Shown: one piece after another, positions 54,581-63,253 of the stretch
Layout: each line of letters starts with the position of its first letter
Numbering within the stretch: position 1 is the stretch's first letter
The notes under the pieces: generated by a model
Told to the model about the DNA's origin: nothing
Seen by the model: the letters and a program-made list of their open reading frames with translations, nothing else
Database searches by the model: none
Program-made: the position numbers and the translations under genes
Assembly (NCBI RefSeq): GCF_000712055.1
Contig: NZ_JOOA01000002.1
Span: forward strand, 2,108,001-2,172,000
Direction of reading: 5' to 3'
From: Ruminococcus sp. HUN007
GTDB lineage: Bacteria > Bacillota > Clostridia > Oscillospirales > Ruminococcaceae
DNA length: 64,000 bases

Positions 54581-55990
54581 TTAATCCGGAACGTTCGTTA
54601 TCTCTGCTGCTATGTCACTGTATGTCACGAGAGTAACGTTTCCGGTTTCAGCGGCTTTTGTTATACAGCCATCTGTAAAACCTGAACGGGAAAAAACATA
54701 ATAGTGAACGTTGCTGTAATGAAACAGTCTGCTTCTTTTAATAAGCAGTTCAAGGACACCGGTATCAGTTTTTTCATTTGTCCATTTGCATTCACCGAAA
54801 AGAGCAGTGTTTTTGTCCTGCTCACCCATAATGTCGATCTCTGTCTGTGATCTGCTTTCAGGATCTGTACCCCACCATCTTCCGAGAGATGAAAATTCCA
54901 CAGGACATCTTCCTTCAATAAGGAGTTTCCAGAGATACTGCCTGCAGATATCTTCAAAAATACTTCCCATATATTCAGAAAGATGCGGCTCGATTCTCTT
55001 ATATACAAGTTCATCAGCGCCTCTGGATATCAGTGAAATATTATTCAGAACAAACCGGTACCAGAAGCGGAACATATTATCTTCCAGTCTGTACAGCGTT
55101 CTCCGGGAACGATCTTCACCGTAAGGTGTTTCTTTTACTATAATACCGAGATTGATTAGGTTTGTAAGATAAGCGGAGCAGACATTTGTGTTTTCTCCGA
55201 CTTTTACCGAAATTTCTGACATCTTTGAAGCACCGCTGGCTATTGCGGATATTACAGCGGTATAGATCGCTGGTTCACGTATTTCCTGCTTGATAAGATT
55301 TACCGGTTCTTCATAGAGAAATGAAACCGGATCAAGGAAACATCTTTTTATATTTTCCTCTATGCTGGCGTTGTCGCTGAACTGCAGAAGATACTGAGGT
55401 GTTCCGCCTACAATACCGTATGCAAGCGCCTTGTCCGTATCACTCATATTTTTTAAATAAGTTCCGGCTTCAAAGAAATCGAAAGGTTCTATTTTCATCT
55501 GTGCGGTACGACGACCGTAAAGAGGAGATTTGTATGCAAGTACGTTATCAACCATATATGACATGGATGAACCGCAGAGTATCAGCATAAGTTTCGAAGA
55601 ATCCTTATATTTATCTATGATCATCTGAAGTGTTGAGGACAGACTCTTGGAGGATCTGGCGACATAAGGATATTCGTCAATGACAAGTATCGTTCTTTCT
55701 TTTTTGGATAATTCAAAGACAGTTTCCAGTGCTGTCTGAAAAGATGAAAATTTGCTCTCAGTTTCAATGCCGCTGGTATATTCATTTATCTGTCGGCTCA
55801 GATTTATAAGATTCTGAGTTTCATTGCTTTCGACTCCCATAAAGTATATGGCTTTTTTTTCGCTTAAAAAATGATTGATCAGAGCGGTTTTTCCCACACG
55901 TCTTCTTCCGTATATAACGCAGAATTCAAATCTGCCGCTGCGATACATTTTTTCAAGTGAAGCAAGTTCTTTTTTTCGTCCGATAAACAT
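54581..55990 (-). CDS. AAA ATPase with DUF234-type nuclease-like C-terminus
   Basis: 469 residues from ATG 55990 (GGAGGGATGATC). ATPase_2 features: FIGRKKELASLEKMY, Walker A IYGRRRVGKTALINHF (about 28-43), Walker B ERTILVIDEYPYVARSS, and a LMLILCGSSMSYMVDN sensor. A winged helix in the middle (MSEISVKVGENTNVCSAYLT), then DUF234 with SQTEIDIMGE...ALFGECKWTN, a D...E-C-K restriction-type nuclease core. Common in Firmicutes and archaea; function unknown, with defence or mobile-element control suggested. Its 3' end lies just before the second Fic operator. Confidence 0.82.
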   Translation of the reverse strand: MFIGRKKELASLEKMYRSGRFEFCVIYGRRRVGKTALINHFLSEKKAIYFMGVESNETQNLINLSRQINEYTSGIETESKFSSFQTALETVFELSKKERTILVIDEYPYVARSSKSLSSTLQMIIDKYKDSSKLMLILCGSSMSYMVDNVLAYKSPLYGRRTAQMKIEPFDFFEAGTYLKNMSDTDKALAYGIVGGTPQYLLQFSDNASIEENIKRCFLDPVSFLYEEPVNLIKQEIREPAIYTAVISAIASGASKMSEISVKVGENTNVCSAYLTNLINLGIIVKETPYGEDRSRRTLYRLEDNMFRFWYRFVLNNISLISRGADELVYKRIEPHLSEYMGSIFEDICRQYLWKLLIEGRCPVEFSSLGRWWGTDPESRSQTEIDIMGEQDKNTALFGECKWTNEKTDTGVLELLIKRSRLFHYSNVHYYVFSRSGFTDGCITKAAETGNVTLVTYSDIAAEITNVPD

Positions 55991-56084
55991 GATCATCCCT
56001 CCTTATTATTACTATAACACAGCAATGAAATTTAGTCAATCGTAAATTAGTCATTTATATCTGAGCAAAATTATATTACTATGC

Positions 56085-56185
56085 AGCGGGACCACCGGTG
56101 AAGATTCGGTGCTCCCGTTTGCTCTGTATAAATGAACGCCTTCGGCAGACCACCATTAAAACCGGCTGATAATACAGTCGGTATT
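56085..56185. repeat. Intergenic hairpin repeats and terminator ahead of serpin gene
   Basis: GGGACCACCGG/ATTCGGTGCTCCC stem, then CGCCTTCGGCAG, then ACCGGCTGATAATACAGTCGGT with T8. The next 40 bases (TTTTTTTTACACTGTATAGA) parallel the sequence split by the transposon at 16735, so both serpin genes share this promoter type. The region up to 56430 has no gene. Confidence 0.6.
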
Positions 56186-56430
56186 TTTTTTAAAAAGTGT
56201 GTTACCTTAGAGATTTTTTTTACACTGTATAGACAGAGATGAAAAAACAGAAACTATGATCAGGCTGAAATATCTTGTCGCAGCATCTGCGGATAAGGTG
56301 CTGCGACGGGGAGGGATGATCTGATCATCAGTTCTGCAGGCATTTCAAAAACATATTATTCTATTTTCATAAGACAAACATAAAGAATAAAGAGAAGAAA
56401 GAAAAAAGTTTGAAAAGGCGGGGATAAGCT

Positions 56431-58383
56431 ATGAAACAGAAATTTAAAAAGATAACAGCAGCAACAGCAGCGCTGGTGCTGACATGCGGATGTGTGGTGT
56501 CGGGACTTTGCCGTCCGTCGACTTTAAGTTTCGCTGAAGGCGGCAGCGCCAAATACACTGGTACTGTTGACGAAGACAGCAAGGTGGTATTTTATGCAGG
56601 TAAAAGTGCGAATTATACTGTAATGAGTAGTATAAAATCAGATGACAGACCTGATACGTTTGTAGTACCGTCTGTCTGCATGTATGGTGAGCCGGTTAGT
56701 AATTATGAAAAAGGAGATCAGAGATTAAGAAACATATTTGCTCTTGGTTATAAATCTGTTGATCTGACCGGTTCAGAAAACGTAATAGTTTCGGACGGTA
56801 TTTACGAGCTGCAGGATGTGGCGTTTAAGAATACTGATAATCTGAAAACAGTTACTCTGAGTGATACGGTTACAGTCATCGGAGATCTTGAGCTTGACAA
56901 GGACACTGTGTTCAGAGGACACCGTGGTGCCTTTGCGGAAAGATATGCGGTCAGTGCAGGCTATACCTACGAATATACCGGAGATATAAGCGGTGACGGC
57001 AAAATTGACGCTGCGGATATTCTCACGATGTCACAGTATTTTGACGGAGCGGGTGAATTAAAGGAGGACGAAGCCGCAAGAGCCGATGAAAACTTTGACG
57101 CGAAATTAAATGTTGCCGATTTTGTTCTTCTGAAAAATGAAATAATCGAGCCGAGAGTATCAGCTTTCGGAGCATCATTTGCGGGTGCTCTTGCATCACC
57201 TGATCTGAAGAATATCAGTAGCATAAGCGATAAGATCGATGCAGAAGGATACATGAAATTTGCTGCCGCTTCAGCAAAAAATGTTCTCGTTGACACCGTA
57301 GATTCGAAGGGTGAGGAAAATCCGGTATATTCACCTCTCAGCTATTATATGGCTCTGTCCATGACAGCTGAATGTGCTGAGGGCAATACAAGAGACGAGA
57401 TAGTAAAGGCACTGGGCGCTGAGGATATCGAAAGTGTCCGTAAGGAAAATGACGTTCTTTTCCGTTCAATTAATTTTGATGATTTTCAGGCTTACTGTCT
57501 GCTTGCAAATTCACTCTGGTTAAATGACAAGTGGGAGTTTAAGCAGGATACACTTGACCTGATAGCAAAGGATTATTATGCTGTTTCTTTTGCGAAAGAT
57601 TTCAGAAATAATACAAAGCAGACTGAAAAAGAGATATCGGAATGGATCTGTACAAACACAAGCGGAAAGATAAAGCCTGAAATTAAGATCGAGGATCCGG
57701 AATCAGAGATCATGAAGATAATCAACACTGTTTCCTTTAAAGAGACCTGGGACGAAGAGTTCAGTGAAACTAAAACGAGTGCTTTCCATAAACCGGACGG
57801 TGAAGATGAAGACTGTAAATTTATGGAGAAACGTGAAAACGGAAAAGTAGGATTTGCAGATAATTTCATGTTTTATGCTGAAGATCTTCGTGACGGATAT
57901 AAAATGAACTTTGTTCTTCCTGATGAAGGCACTGATATAAAGAATATCATTTCTGACAGTGAAACTTTAGCAGGTATTTATGCAGGAGAGCTTGACTTTG
58001 CGAACTGTTCCGTTACCCTTACAGTACCTGAGTTTGAAGTTGCATCAAAGTTTGATCTCATAGACGCGACAAAGCAGATGGGTGTTTCAGATGCTTTTGA
58101 TGATTTAAAAGCTGATTTCAACGCAGTTGTTGACTACGATAAAAACGGTATCCCTGGTGCCAAGGTGAGCATGATCGACCATGAAGCAAGGATCAGAGTC
58201 GATGAAAAGGGCTGCGAGGGCGCTGCATATACAGTTGTAGCAATAGCAACAACTTGTCCTGCACCTCCGGACAAACAAGTTGGATTCACACTTGACAGGC
58301 CATTCTTCTACTATGTTACTGACAAAAACAACATACCAGTATTCGCAGGTATCGTTGACAATCCGAATGAATCGCCTGAATGA
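56431..58383 (+). CDS. Secreted serpin with internal dockerin-like and LRR-like segments
   Basis: 650 residues; ATG after AAAAGGCGGGGATAAGCT. Signal sequence 1-37. BspA-type leucine-rich piece about 105-165 (LQDVAFKNTDNLKTVTLSDT). Divergent dockerin about 185-245 (GDISGDGKIDAAD, ADENFDAKLNVAD). Serpin 265-650: PVYSPLSYYMALSMTAECAE, MKIINTVSFKETWDEEF, GYKMNFVLPDEG, hinge DEKGCEGAAYTVVAIATTCP, and DRPFFYYVTDKNNIPVFAGI. The hinge composition fits an inhibitory serpin. Intact; the only one of three serpins here with an uninterrupted promoter and frame next to a sigma module. Confidence 0.85.
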   Translation: MKQKFKKITAATAALVLTCGCVVSGLCRPSTLSFAEGGSAKYTGTVDEDSKVVFYAGKSANYTVMSSIKSDDRPDTFVVPSVCMYGEPVSNYEKGDQRLRNIFALGYKSVDLTGSENVIVSDGIYELQDVAFKNTDNLKTVTLSDTVTVIGDLELDKDTVFRGHRGAFAERYAVSAGYTYEYTGDISGDGKIDAADILTMSQYFDGAGELKEDEAARADENFDAKLNVADFVLLKNEIIEPRVSAFGASFAGALASPDLKNISSISDKIDAEGYMKFAAASAKNVLVDTVDSKGEENPVYSPLSYYMALSMTAECAEGNTRDEIVKALGAEDIESVRKENDVLFRSINFDDFQAYCLLANSLWLNDKWEFKQDTLDLIAKDYYAVSFAKDFRNNTKQTEKEISEWICTNTSGKIKPEIKIEDPESEIMKIINTVSFKETWDEEFSETKTSAFHKPDGEDEDCKFMEKRENGKVGFADNFMFYAEDLRDGYKMNFVLPDEGTDIKNIISDSETLAGIYAGELDFANCSVTLTVPEFEVASKFDLIDATKQMGVSDAFDDLKADFNAVVDYDKNGIPGAKVSMIDHEARIRVDEKGCEGAAYTVVAIATTCPAPPDKQVGFTLDRPFFYYVTDKNNIPVFAGIVDNPNESPE

Positions 58384-58404
58384 TCAGGGATAGCATTATG
58401 GAAA

Positions 58405-58420
58405 TGTTCCACGTGGAACA
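58405..58420. promoter_or_regulatory. parS: parS-like site 3
   Basis: TGTTCCACGTGGAACA, 22 bases after the serpin stop. Confidence 0.7.
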
Positions 58421-58504
58421 TTTCCATCGCTCCCTCTTGAAATAAAACTGAAAATCACTTATACTTATGAAAGGCAAAAAGTATGTGACAGTCAAGGAGG
58501 AAGT

Positions 58505-59065
58505 ATGCTGGAAGACAACGAAATAATCGATCTTTACTGGGCAAGATCGCAGCGGGCGATAAGTGAAACGGACATAAAATACCGCAGCCGCTGCCTCAGT
58601 ATAGCGAAAAAGATACTTAATGATAACTCGGATTCGGAAGAATGCCTTAACGATACATATCTTACTGCATGGAACAGGATGCCGTCTGAGCGTCCGGATT
58701 TTCTCAATGCATTTCTGTTCCGCATTATAAAAAATCACTGCATGAACAGACTTAGATATCTTACAGGAGCAAAAAGGAAGGCTGATGCGGTGTTGTCTAT
58801 CGATGAACTTGAAGAATGTATCAGCGGAAGATCTGATACCGAGGGTGAATTTGATGAGAATGAGCTTGTAAAAGCTCTTAATGAATTTGTCGAGAGCCTT
58901 GACAGCGGAAAGAGATTTATTTTCATGAGACGCTACTGGTACCTTGATTCACAGGCACAGATAGCGGAAAAATGCTCCGTTACGGAGGCAAACGTGAAAA
59001 CAATTCTTGCACGACTGCGTAAAAACCTCAGAAGTTTTCTGGACGAGAGGGGGTTCAATGCGTGA
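58505..59065 (+). CDS. ECF-type RNA polymerase sigma factor
   Basis: 186 residues; ATG (MLEDNEIIDLYWARSQRA) after CAAGGAGGAAGT. Region 2: SDSEECLNDTYLTAWNRMPS, FLFRIIKNHCMNRL. Region 4: KRFIFMRRYWYLDSQAQIAE, CSVTEANVKTILARLRKNLR. No twin-box motif upstream, so it may be expressed differently, perhaps from the serpin transcript. Overlaps the next gene's GTG by 4 bases. Confidence 0.9.
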   Translation: MLEDNEIIDLYWARSQRAISETDIKYRSRCLSIAKKILNDNSDSEECLNDTYLTAWNRMPSERPDFLNAFLFRIIKNHCMNRLRYLTGAKRKADAVLSIDELEECISGRSDTEGEFDENELVKALNEFVESLDSGKRFIFMRRYWYLDSQAQIAEKCSVTEANVKTILARLRKNLRSFLDERGFNA

Positions 59066-60604
59066 ATAAGGAACAGCTTTTTGATGCGATCGACAAAATC
59101 GATGACAAGTATGTAAGTGAGACCGAAAACTACGATCCGGAAACGATGAAAATAAGAGCGTTTCCGTTTATACACATTTTGCCGGCGGTACTGGTAACAG
59201 CATCTGCGGCATCGGTATTTTTTAGCTGTTTACCTTGGTTCACAGGTGAAGCCGCCTGGAGATTTTGAAATTGATAATTCTGTAACGGAAACCACGACAA
59301 GCGTTTCAGAACAGTATACCAGTGAGGTATCTGATTCTATTAAACCGGTAACAGAACCGGAAAATGTAACGGATGCAGCGGTGAGCGGGAGTGATGGTTC
59401 TTCTCCTGCAGATACCGGCAGTTCAGTAACGGAAGTTTCTGCCGGTGCATCCGCTGATCCGAACGTTGTTATCGTGTCCGGAAATACTGCTGTAAGTCCG
59501 AAACCGTCAGCTTCGCCTTCAGGCGGAACAGGTCCTTCCGGTACCCCGTCAGCTGCGCAGACTGAAAGGTCGACATCGTCACCGACAAAGACAGCATCCC
59601 CAACAAGAACGTCTTCACCGACAATGAATCCGACAAGAACATCTGCGCCAACAATGAGTCCGACAGGAACTTCGGCACCGACGATGAGTCCGACAAGGTC
59701 GCCGAGACCAACGTCCACACCAACGATGTATCCGACGGGATCTTCGGAACCAAGTATGGATCCAACTTCGGCACCGACGATGGCACCTACAGGAACTTCG
59801 GCGCCAACGATGTCTCCGACAAGATCACCGCATCCGACATCACAGCCGACAGAGAGCAGAACAGGTGCTCCGTATCCGACATCACAGCCGACAGAGAGCA
59901 GAACAGGTGCTCCGGATCCGACATCACAACCAACAGACAGCGGAACATATGGTCCGAAACCAACAATGACTCCTACATCAGCACCAACGATGTCTCCAAC
60001 CGGAACATCAGCGCCAACATCAATGCCGACAGGATCTTATCCAACATCTGCACCGACAATGTCACCGGTTGAACCGTCACTGAGTCCTACTGCAATGCCG
60101 ATGGATGAACCGTGGCCGGATGCTGTGTTACCAAATTACAGCAGACTTAAGAGCCTTATAGACAGCGGCGACTACGAACAGGAAAAATACAGCAATAAGG
60201 GCCGCGAGGCATTTGAAAGAATCAAGTCGGACGGATATTTCTATGTTCCGGACGGATTTGAAAACAGCGAAGTTACTGTTGTTTCAGGTTCTGATTCTGA
60301 AGATATGTGTACGGCATACTATGCATACTGCAACAGCCGCCTGTGCAGAATTGGTATTTATACTGTTGATAAGGATATTGCCGCAGAGTCCGGCAGCAAG
60401 AGAGATTACATAAGAAACCGCTACGGTGCTTCTGACGGAAACACATATAAACTTGACAGCAGCGATGTATGGTACAACAATGACGGCGCGTTCTTCTTCA
60501 TTGATGACACGCACTACTGCTATATCAGATCATCGCTTGAAGACACCGAACTTAAGAAAATTATAAATGATCTGTCATTTACAAAGATTGATGTAAATTC
60601 ATGA
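59062..60604 (+). CDS. Membrane-anchored anti-sigma-like protein with long Pro/Thr/Ser repeat stalk, apparent frameshift
   Basis: GTG start. Cytosolic IDDKYVSETENYDPET, membrane helix from about 37. The frame breaks at a T6 run (59218-59223); five T gives ASVFLAVYLGSQVKPPGDFE then IDNSVTETTT, restoring both helix and the E-I-D-N-S-V motif. Stalk about 70-345 of (S-A-P-T-M-S-P-T-G-T)-like repeats. C-terminal domain about 350-514 (FERIKSDGYFYVPDGFENSE, RKRDY-like region, DDTHYCYIRSSLEDTELKKI) differs from those of the other modules and is unrecognised. Confidence 0.75.
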
Positions 60605-60636
60605 GATGATGATTATATTGGGAGATGATCAAAGTT

Positions 60637-61140
60637 ATGAAAAAAACGAAAAAGACCATGTTTACAGCAGCGCTTCTTTCAGCAGCATGTGCACTGAGTA
60701 CGGGACTAAAGGCAAATGAAAGCCTTAAAGCTGACGGCGCTTCTGATCAGGGCAATGACGAAACTGCATTTTCGGCTGACAGACTTTCTGCTGCAGTAGC
60801 CGAAACACCGTCACCTCAGGCTATGTATGCCCCTCCACAGGCAAAGGGCGATATGGATCATAATTATGATCTGAATATCGCTGATCTTATTATAATGAAG
60901 GATTCGACCATTGACTTCCAGAGCGGCAACGTGAATGAGAGCGTGGTGTGGAGCGGTGATCTTAACGGTGATTATGGTCTGGACGGATATGACATACTGA
61001 TGATGCAGCGATATTTAATGGGCGACGCAGAAAATCCTGGAGAGCCTCTTCCACCGGGCTCTCACCTTCCGGTGTATAAAGAACCCGAATCGATAGCAAC
61101 AGTGTACGGACCATACCCGGCATACTGGGATAAAAACTAA
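60637..61140 (+). CDS. Small secreted protein with dockerin-like pair
   Basis: 167 residues from ATG 60637 (GGGAGATGATCAAAGTT). Signal peptide about 1-26. The dockerin-like region about 72-140 has two loops (GDMDHNYDLNIAD, GDLNGDYGLDGYD) spaced more widely than usual. The tail is Pro/Tyr-rich (YGPYPAYWDKN). No catalytic domain; perhaps a cohesin-binding adaptor or competitor. Third gene of the last module and followed at once by a parS-like site and a terminator. Confidence 0.7.
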   Translation: MKKTKKTMFTAALLSAACALSTGLKANESLKADGASDQGNDETAFSADRLSAAVAETPSPQAMYAPPQAKGDMDHNYDLNIADLIIMKDSTIDFQSGNVNESVVWSGDLNGDYGLDGYDILMMQRYLMGDAENPGEPLPPGSHLPVYKEPESIATVYGPYPAYWDKN

Positions 61141-61141
61141 A

Positions 61142-61157
61142 CGTTCCACGTGGAACA
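61142..61157. promoter_or_regulatory. parS: parS-like site 4 (one mismatch)
   Basis: CGTTCCACGTGGAACA. First base C instead of T. Confidence 0.6.
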
Positions 61158-61160
61158 TTT

Positions 61161-61195
61161 AAAAATCCTCTGTGAAATTTCACGGAGGATTTTTT
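61161..61195 (+). terminator. Strong Rho-independent terminator
   Basis: AAAAATCCTCTGTGAAATTT then CACGGAGGATTTTTT. Nearly the same as 63254-63288, each directly behind a parS-like site. 61196-61470 also holds GTACGCC-type hairpins (about 61258-61278), GGTGCCTTCGGCAC and a CAGCTGCACTTTGCGTGCAA stem. Confidence 0.85.
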
Positions 61196-61470
61196 CATAG
61201 GATCTAACTGAAACCACAGGCAGGTACATGATGAACATTGTGCCTGCCTGTTGAAGGTACAGCCGCAGGCGTACCATTTAAATGGTGGTGCCTTCGGCAC
61301 AATTGAAAAAACAGCTGCACTTTGCGTGCAACTGTTTTTGAAAAAGAGGTTTTTTCAAAATCATTTTCACTTAAAAACGTAAAATACGTTTTTAAAGTTG
61401 AAATTTAACAGATAAAGTGCTATAATCATATTATAAAATCAGTTTTTCTGTTGATATGGAGTGAAAGCTA

Positions 61471-62637
61471 ATGAAACTTTTAAAAATATGTGCAAGTGGT
61501 TTACCTCATTTTTATGGTAACTGTGAATTTGATTTTGCTGCTTTGCAGAGAGTCAGTAAAGATGATGCTGAAGATATGAAATGTTTGTTTACAGTTGGCA
61601 GTAAAAGTTATTATCAGAACAATGTTATTTCATTTATAGGTGTAAATGCATCCGGTAAAACTACAATACTGAAACTATTGACTCTGGTGTGCCGTATGCT
61701 GAATAATGAAGCACTAAATACTATAAGCTGTTCAGAGATTCTTTCGAATCTTTCTCCGGAAAGTGAAGTGGTACTGGATATATATTTCTATGCAGATAAT
61801 AATACAGTTAATTTGCTCCATACGGTTATTTCAAAGAAAGAGGAAAGACTGTATATTAAAGATGAATATCTGAAATCCAAACCGACAGCCAAAGTAAAAA
61901 GCAAGAAGAACTTATATGACTTTGATGATATTGAAACTGAAATACAAAGAGATACGGACGAAGCATTTCTTCTTGAGGATGTAAGTATTTGTGTTGCTTT
62001 TAATAAGAAAACCGGCGACAGGATCTCTTTAACAGATACCCTTCAGTTTACAAATCTTAATGAACTTAGCATACTTGATGATTGTCCTGCTGAACTGATA
62101 GAGTTCTTTGATCCGTCAGTTGAATATCTGAAAATAAAGAAAGAAGGAAAATCTTCAGATATAAGACTCAAATTTAAAAATGAAGAAGAGATTATTATGA
62201 CAAAACCTCTGGAACTTAACCGTTATCTTTCATCAGGTACAATAAAGGGAATCAACATTTATATTTATGCTATGAGATCTTTCAGAACAGGTGGTTATGT
62301 AATAGTTGATGAACTTGAAAATCATTTTAATCATGAGATCATTTCGACGCTTATAGGTTTTTACAGGGATAATAAAATAAATCCGAAAGGAGCAGTGCTG
62401 ATATTTTCAACTCATTATGCAGAACTGCTTGATGAATTTGATAGAAATGATAATATCTATATCGTTAGAAATACAGATGGTATTAATTCGAAAAATCTCT
62501 CTTATATTCTTGACAGAAATGATCTGAAAAAGAGCGAAGTATATCAGAGTGATTATCTTGAAGGAACATCGCCGAAATATGAATCATATATGAAACTAAA
62601 GAAAAGACTTATACGTTCTCAGAAGGAGGATGAATAG
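61471..62637 (+). CDS. ABC/OLD-type ATPase of a two-gene (probable defence) system
   Basis: 388 residues. Start preceded by GGAGTGAAAGCTA. Walker A FIGVNASGKTTILKLL (about 56-71), an ABC-like signature LSSGTIKGINIYIYAM, Walker B GGYVIVDELENHFNHEIIST, and a switch His in LIFSTHYAELLDEF. This AAA_15/OLD-type arrangement is typical of ATPases paired with a TOPRIM or other effector in abortive infection systems such as AbiL or Gabija-like pairs. The next gene starts on the last base of its stop. Confidence 0.78.
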   Translation: MKLLKICASGLPHFYGNCEFDFAALQRVSKDDAEDMKCLFTVGSKSYYQNNVISFIGVNASGKTTILKLLTLVCRMLNNEALNTISCSEILSNLSPESEVVLDIYFYADNNTVNLLHTVISKKEERLYIKDEYLKSKPTAKVKSKKNLYDFDDIETEIQRDTDEAFLLEDVSICVAFNKKTGDRISLTDTLQFTNLNELSILDDCPAELIEFFDPSVEYLKIKKEGKSSDIRLKFKNEEEIIMTKPLELNRYLSSGTIKGINIYIYAMRSFRTGGYVIVDELENHFNHEIISTLIGFYRDNKINPKGAVLIFSTHYAELLDEFDRNDNIYIVRNTDGINSKNLSYILDRNDLKKSEVYQSDYLEGTSPKYESYMKLKKRLIRSQKEDE

Positions 62638-63149
62638 TGTCTTATATAGCATGTATTTGTGAAGGAGCAGCTGAACAGGCTGTAATTGAGATTCTTCTTG
62701 ATAATGATTTGCTGATATTTACGAGAGATGATATGCTCGAAGGTGAGCCTTTACGTTGTCGAAATGCAGCAAAGTTTGAAGAGAAATATTTAAGAAAAGG
62801 TTTTTCAGAGAAAATAACAGTTTACAGGATTCTCGATTCCCGAAGAGAAAAATTCTCGCTTGGAAAAGCGTATGCAAAGAAAGTAGACGTAATTAACGTT
62901 ATTACTGCACCGGAGATAGAAATGCTTGTAATATTCAATGAGAATAAATATAAAGATTACAAGAAATCCGGAAAAAAGCCGAGCGATTACTGCAAAATAA
63001 ATCTGAAATATCCGGATGTAAAAAATAAAGTGTTTATCCGGAATTATTTTGCCGATGTTTCTTTACTTGTATCAGCGATAATTGAGTATAAGCGAGTTTC
63101 AAATGTACAGCCGGATGAAATTACACTTGCTGATCTGTTAAAAAAATAA
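62637..63149 (+). CDS. RloB/TOPRIM-like partner of the ATPase
   Basis: 170 residues, GTG start overlapping the ATPase stop by one base. The opening SYIACICEGAAEQAVIEILL has a TOPRIM-like Glu followed by E-x-x-x-x-x-L, then YRILDSRREKF (Asp) and VITAPEIEMLVIFNENKYKD, which matches the 'NP-x-x-E-x-W-L-L' region of RloB/AbiLii-type proteins in layout. I therefore suspect a nuclease effector, with moderate confidence. Not recognised at family level beyond that. Confidence 0.55.
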   Translation: MSYIACICEGAAEQAVIEILLDNDLLIFTRDDMLEGEPLRCRNAAKFEEKYLRKGFSEKITVYRILDSRREKFSLGKAYAKKVDVINVITAPEIEMLVIFNENKYKDYKKSGKKPSDYCKINLKYPDVKNKVFIRNYFADVSLLVSAIIEYKRVSNVQPDEITLADLLKK

Positions 63150-63234
63150 TAACATTAAAGAGTTCTTGTTAAAGAATCGATTCCAACGGCCGCCGAACGG
63201 TGGCCGTTTTCAAAAGCACGCCGCAGGCGTACCA

Positions 63235-63250
63235 TGTTCCACGTGGAACA
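63235..63250. promoter_or_regulatory. parS: parS-like site 5
   Basis: TGTTCCACGTGGAACA, about 105 bases before parA. Confidence 0.75.
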
Positions 63251-63253
63251 TTT

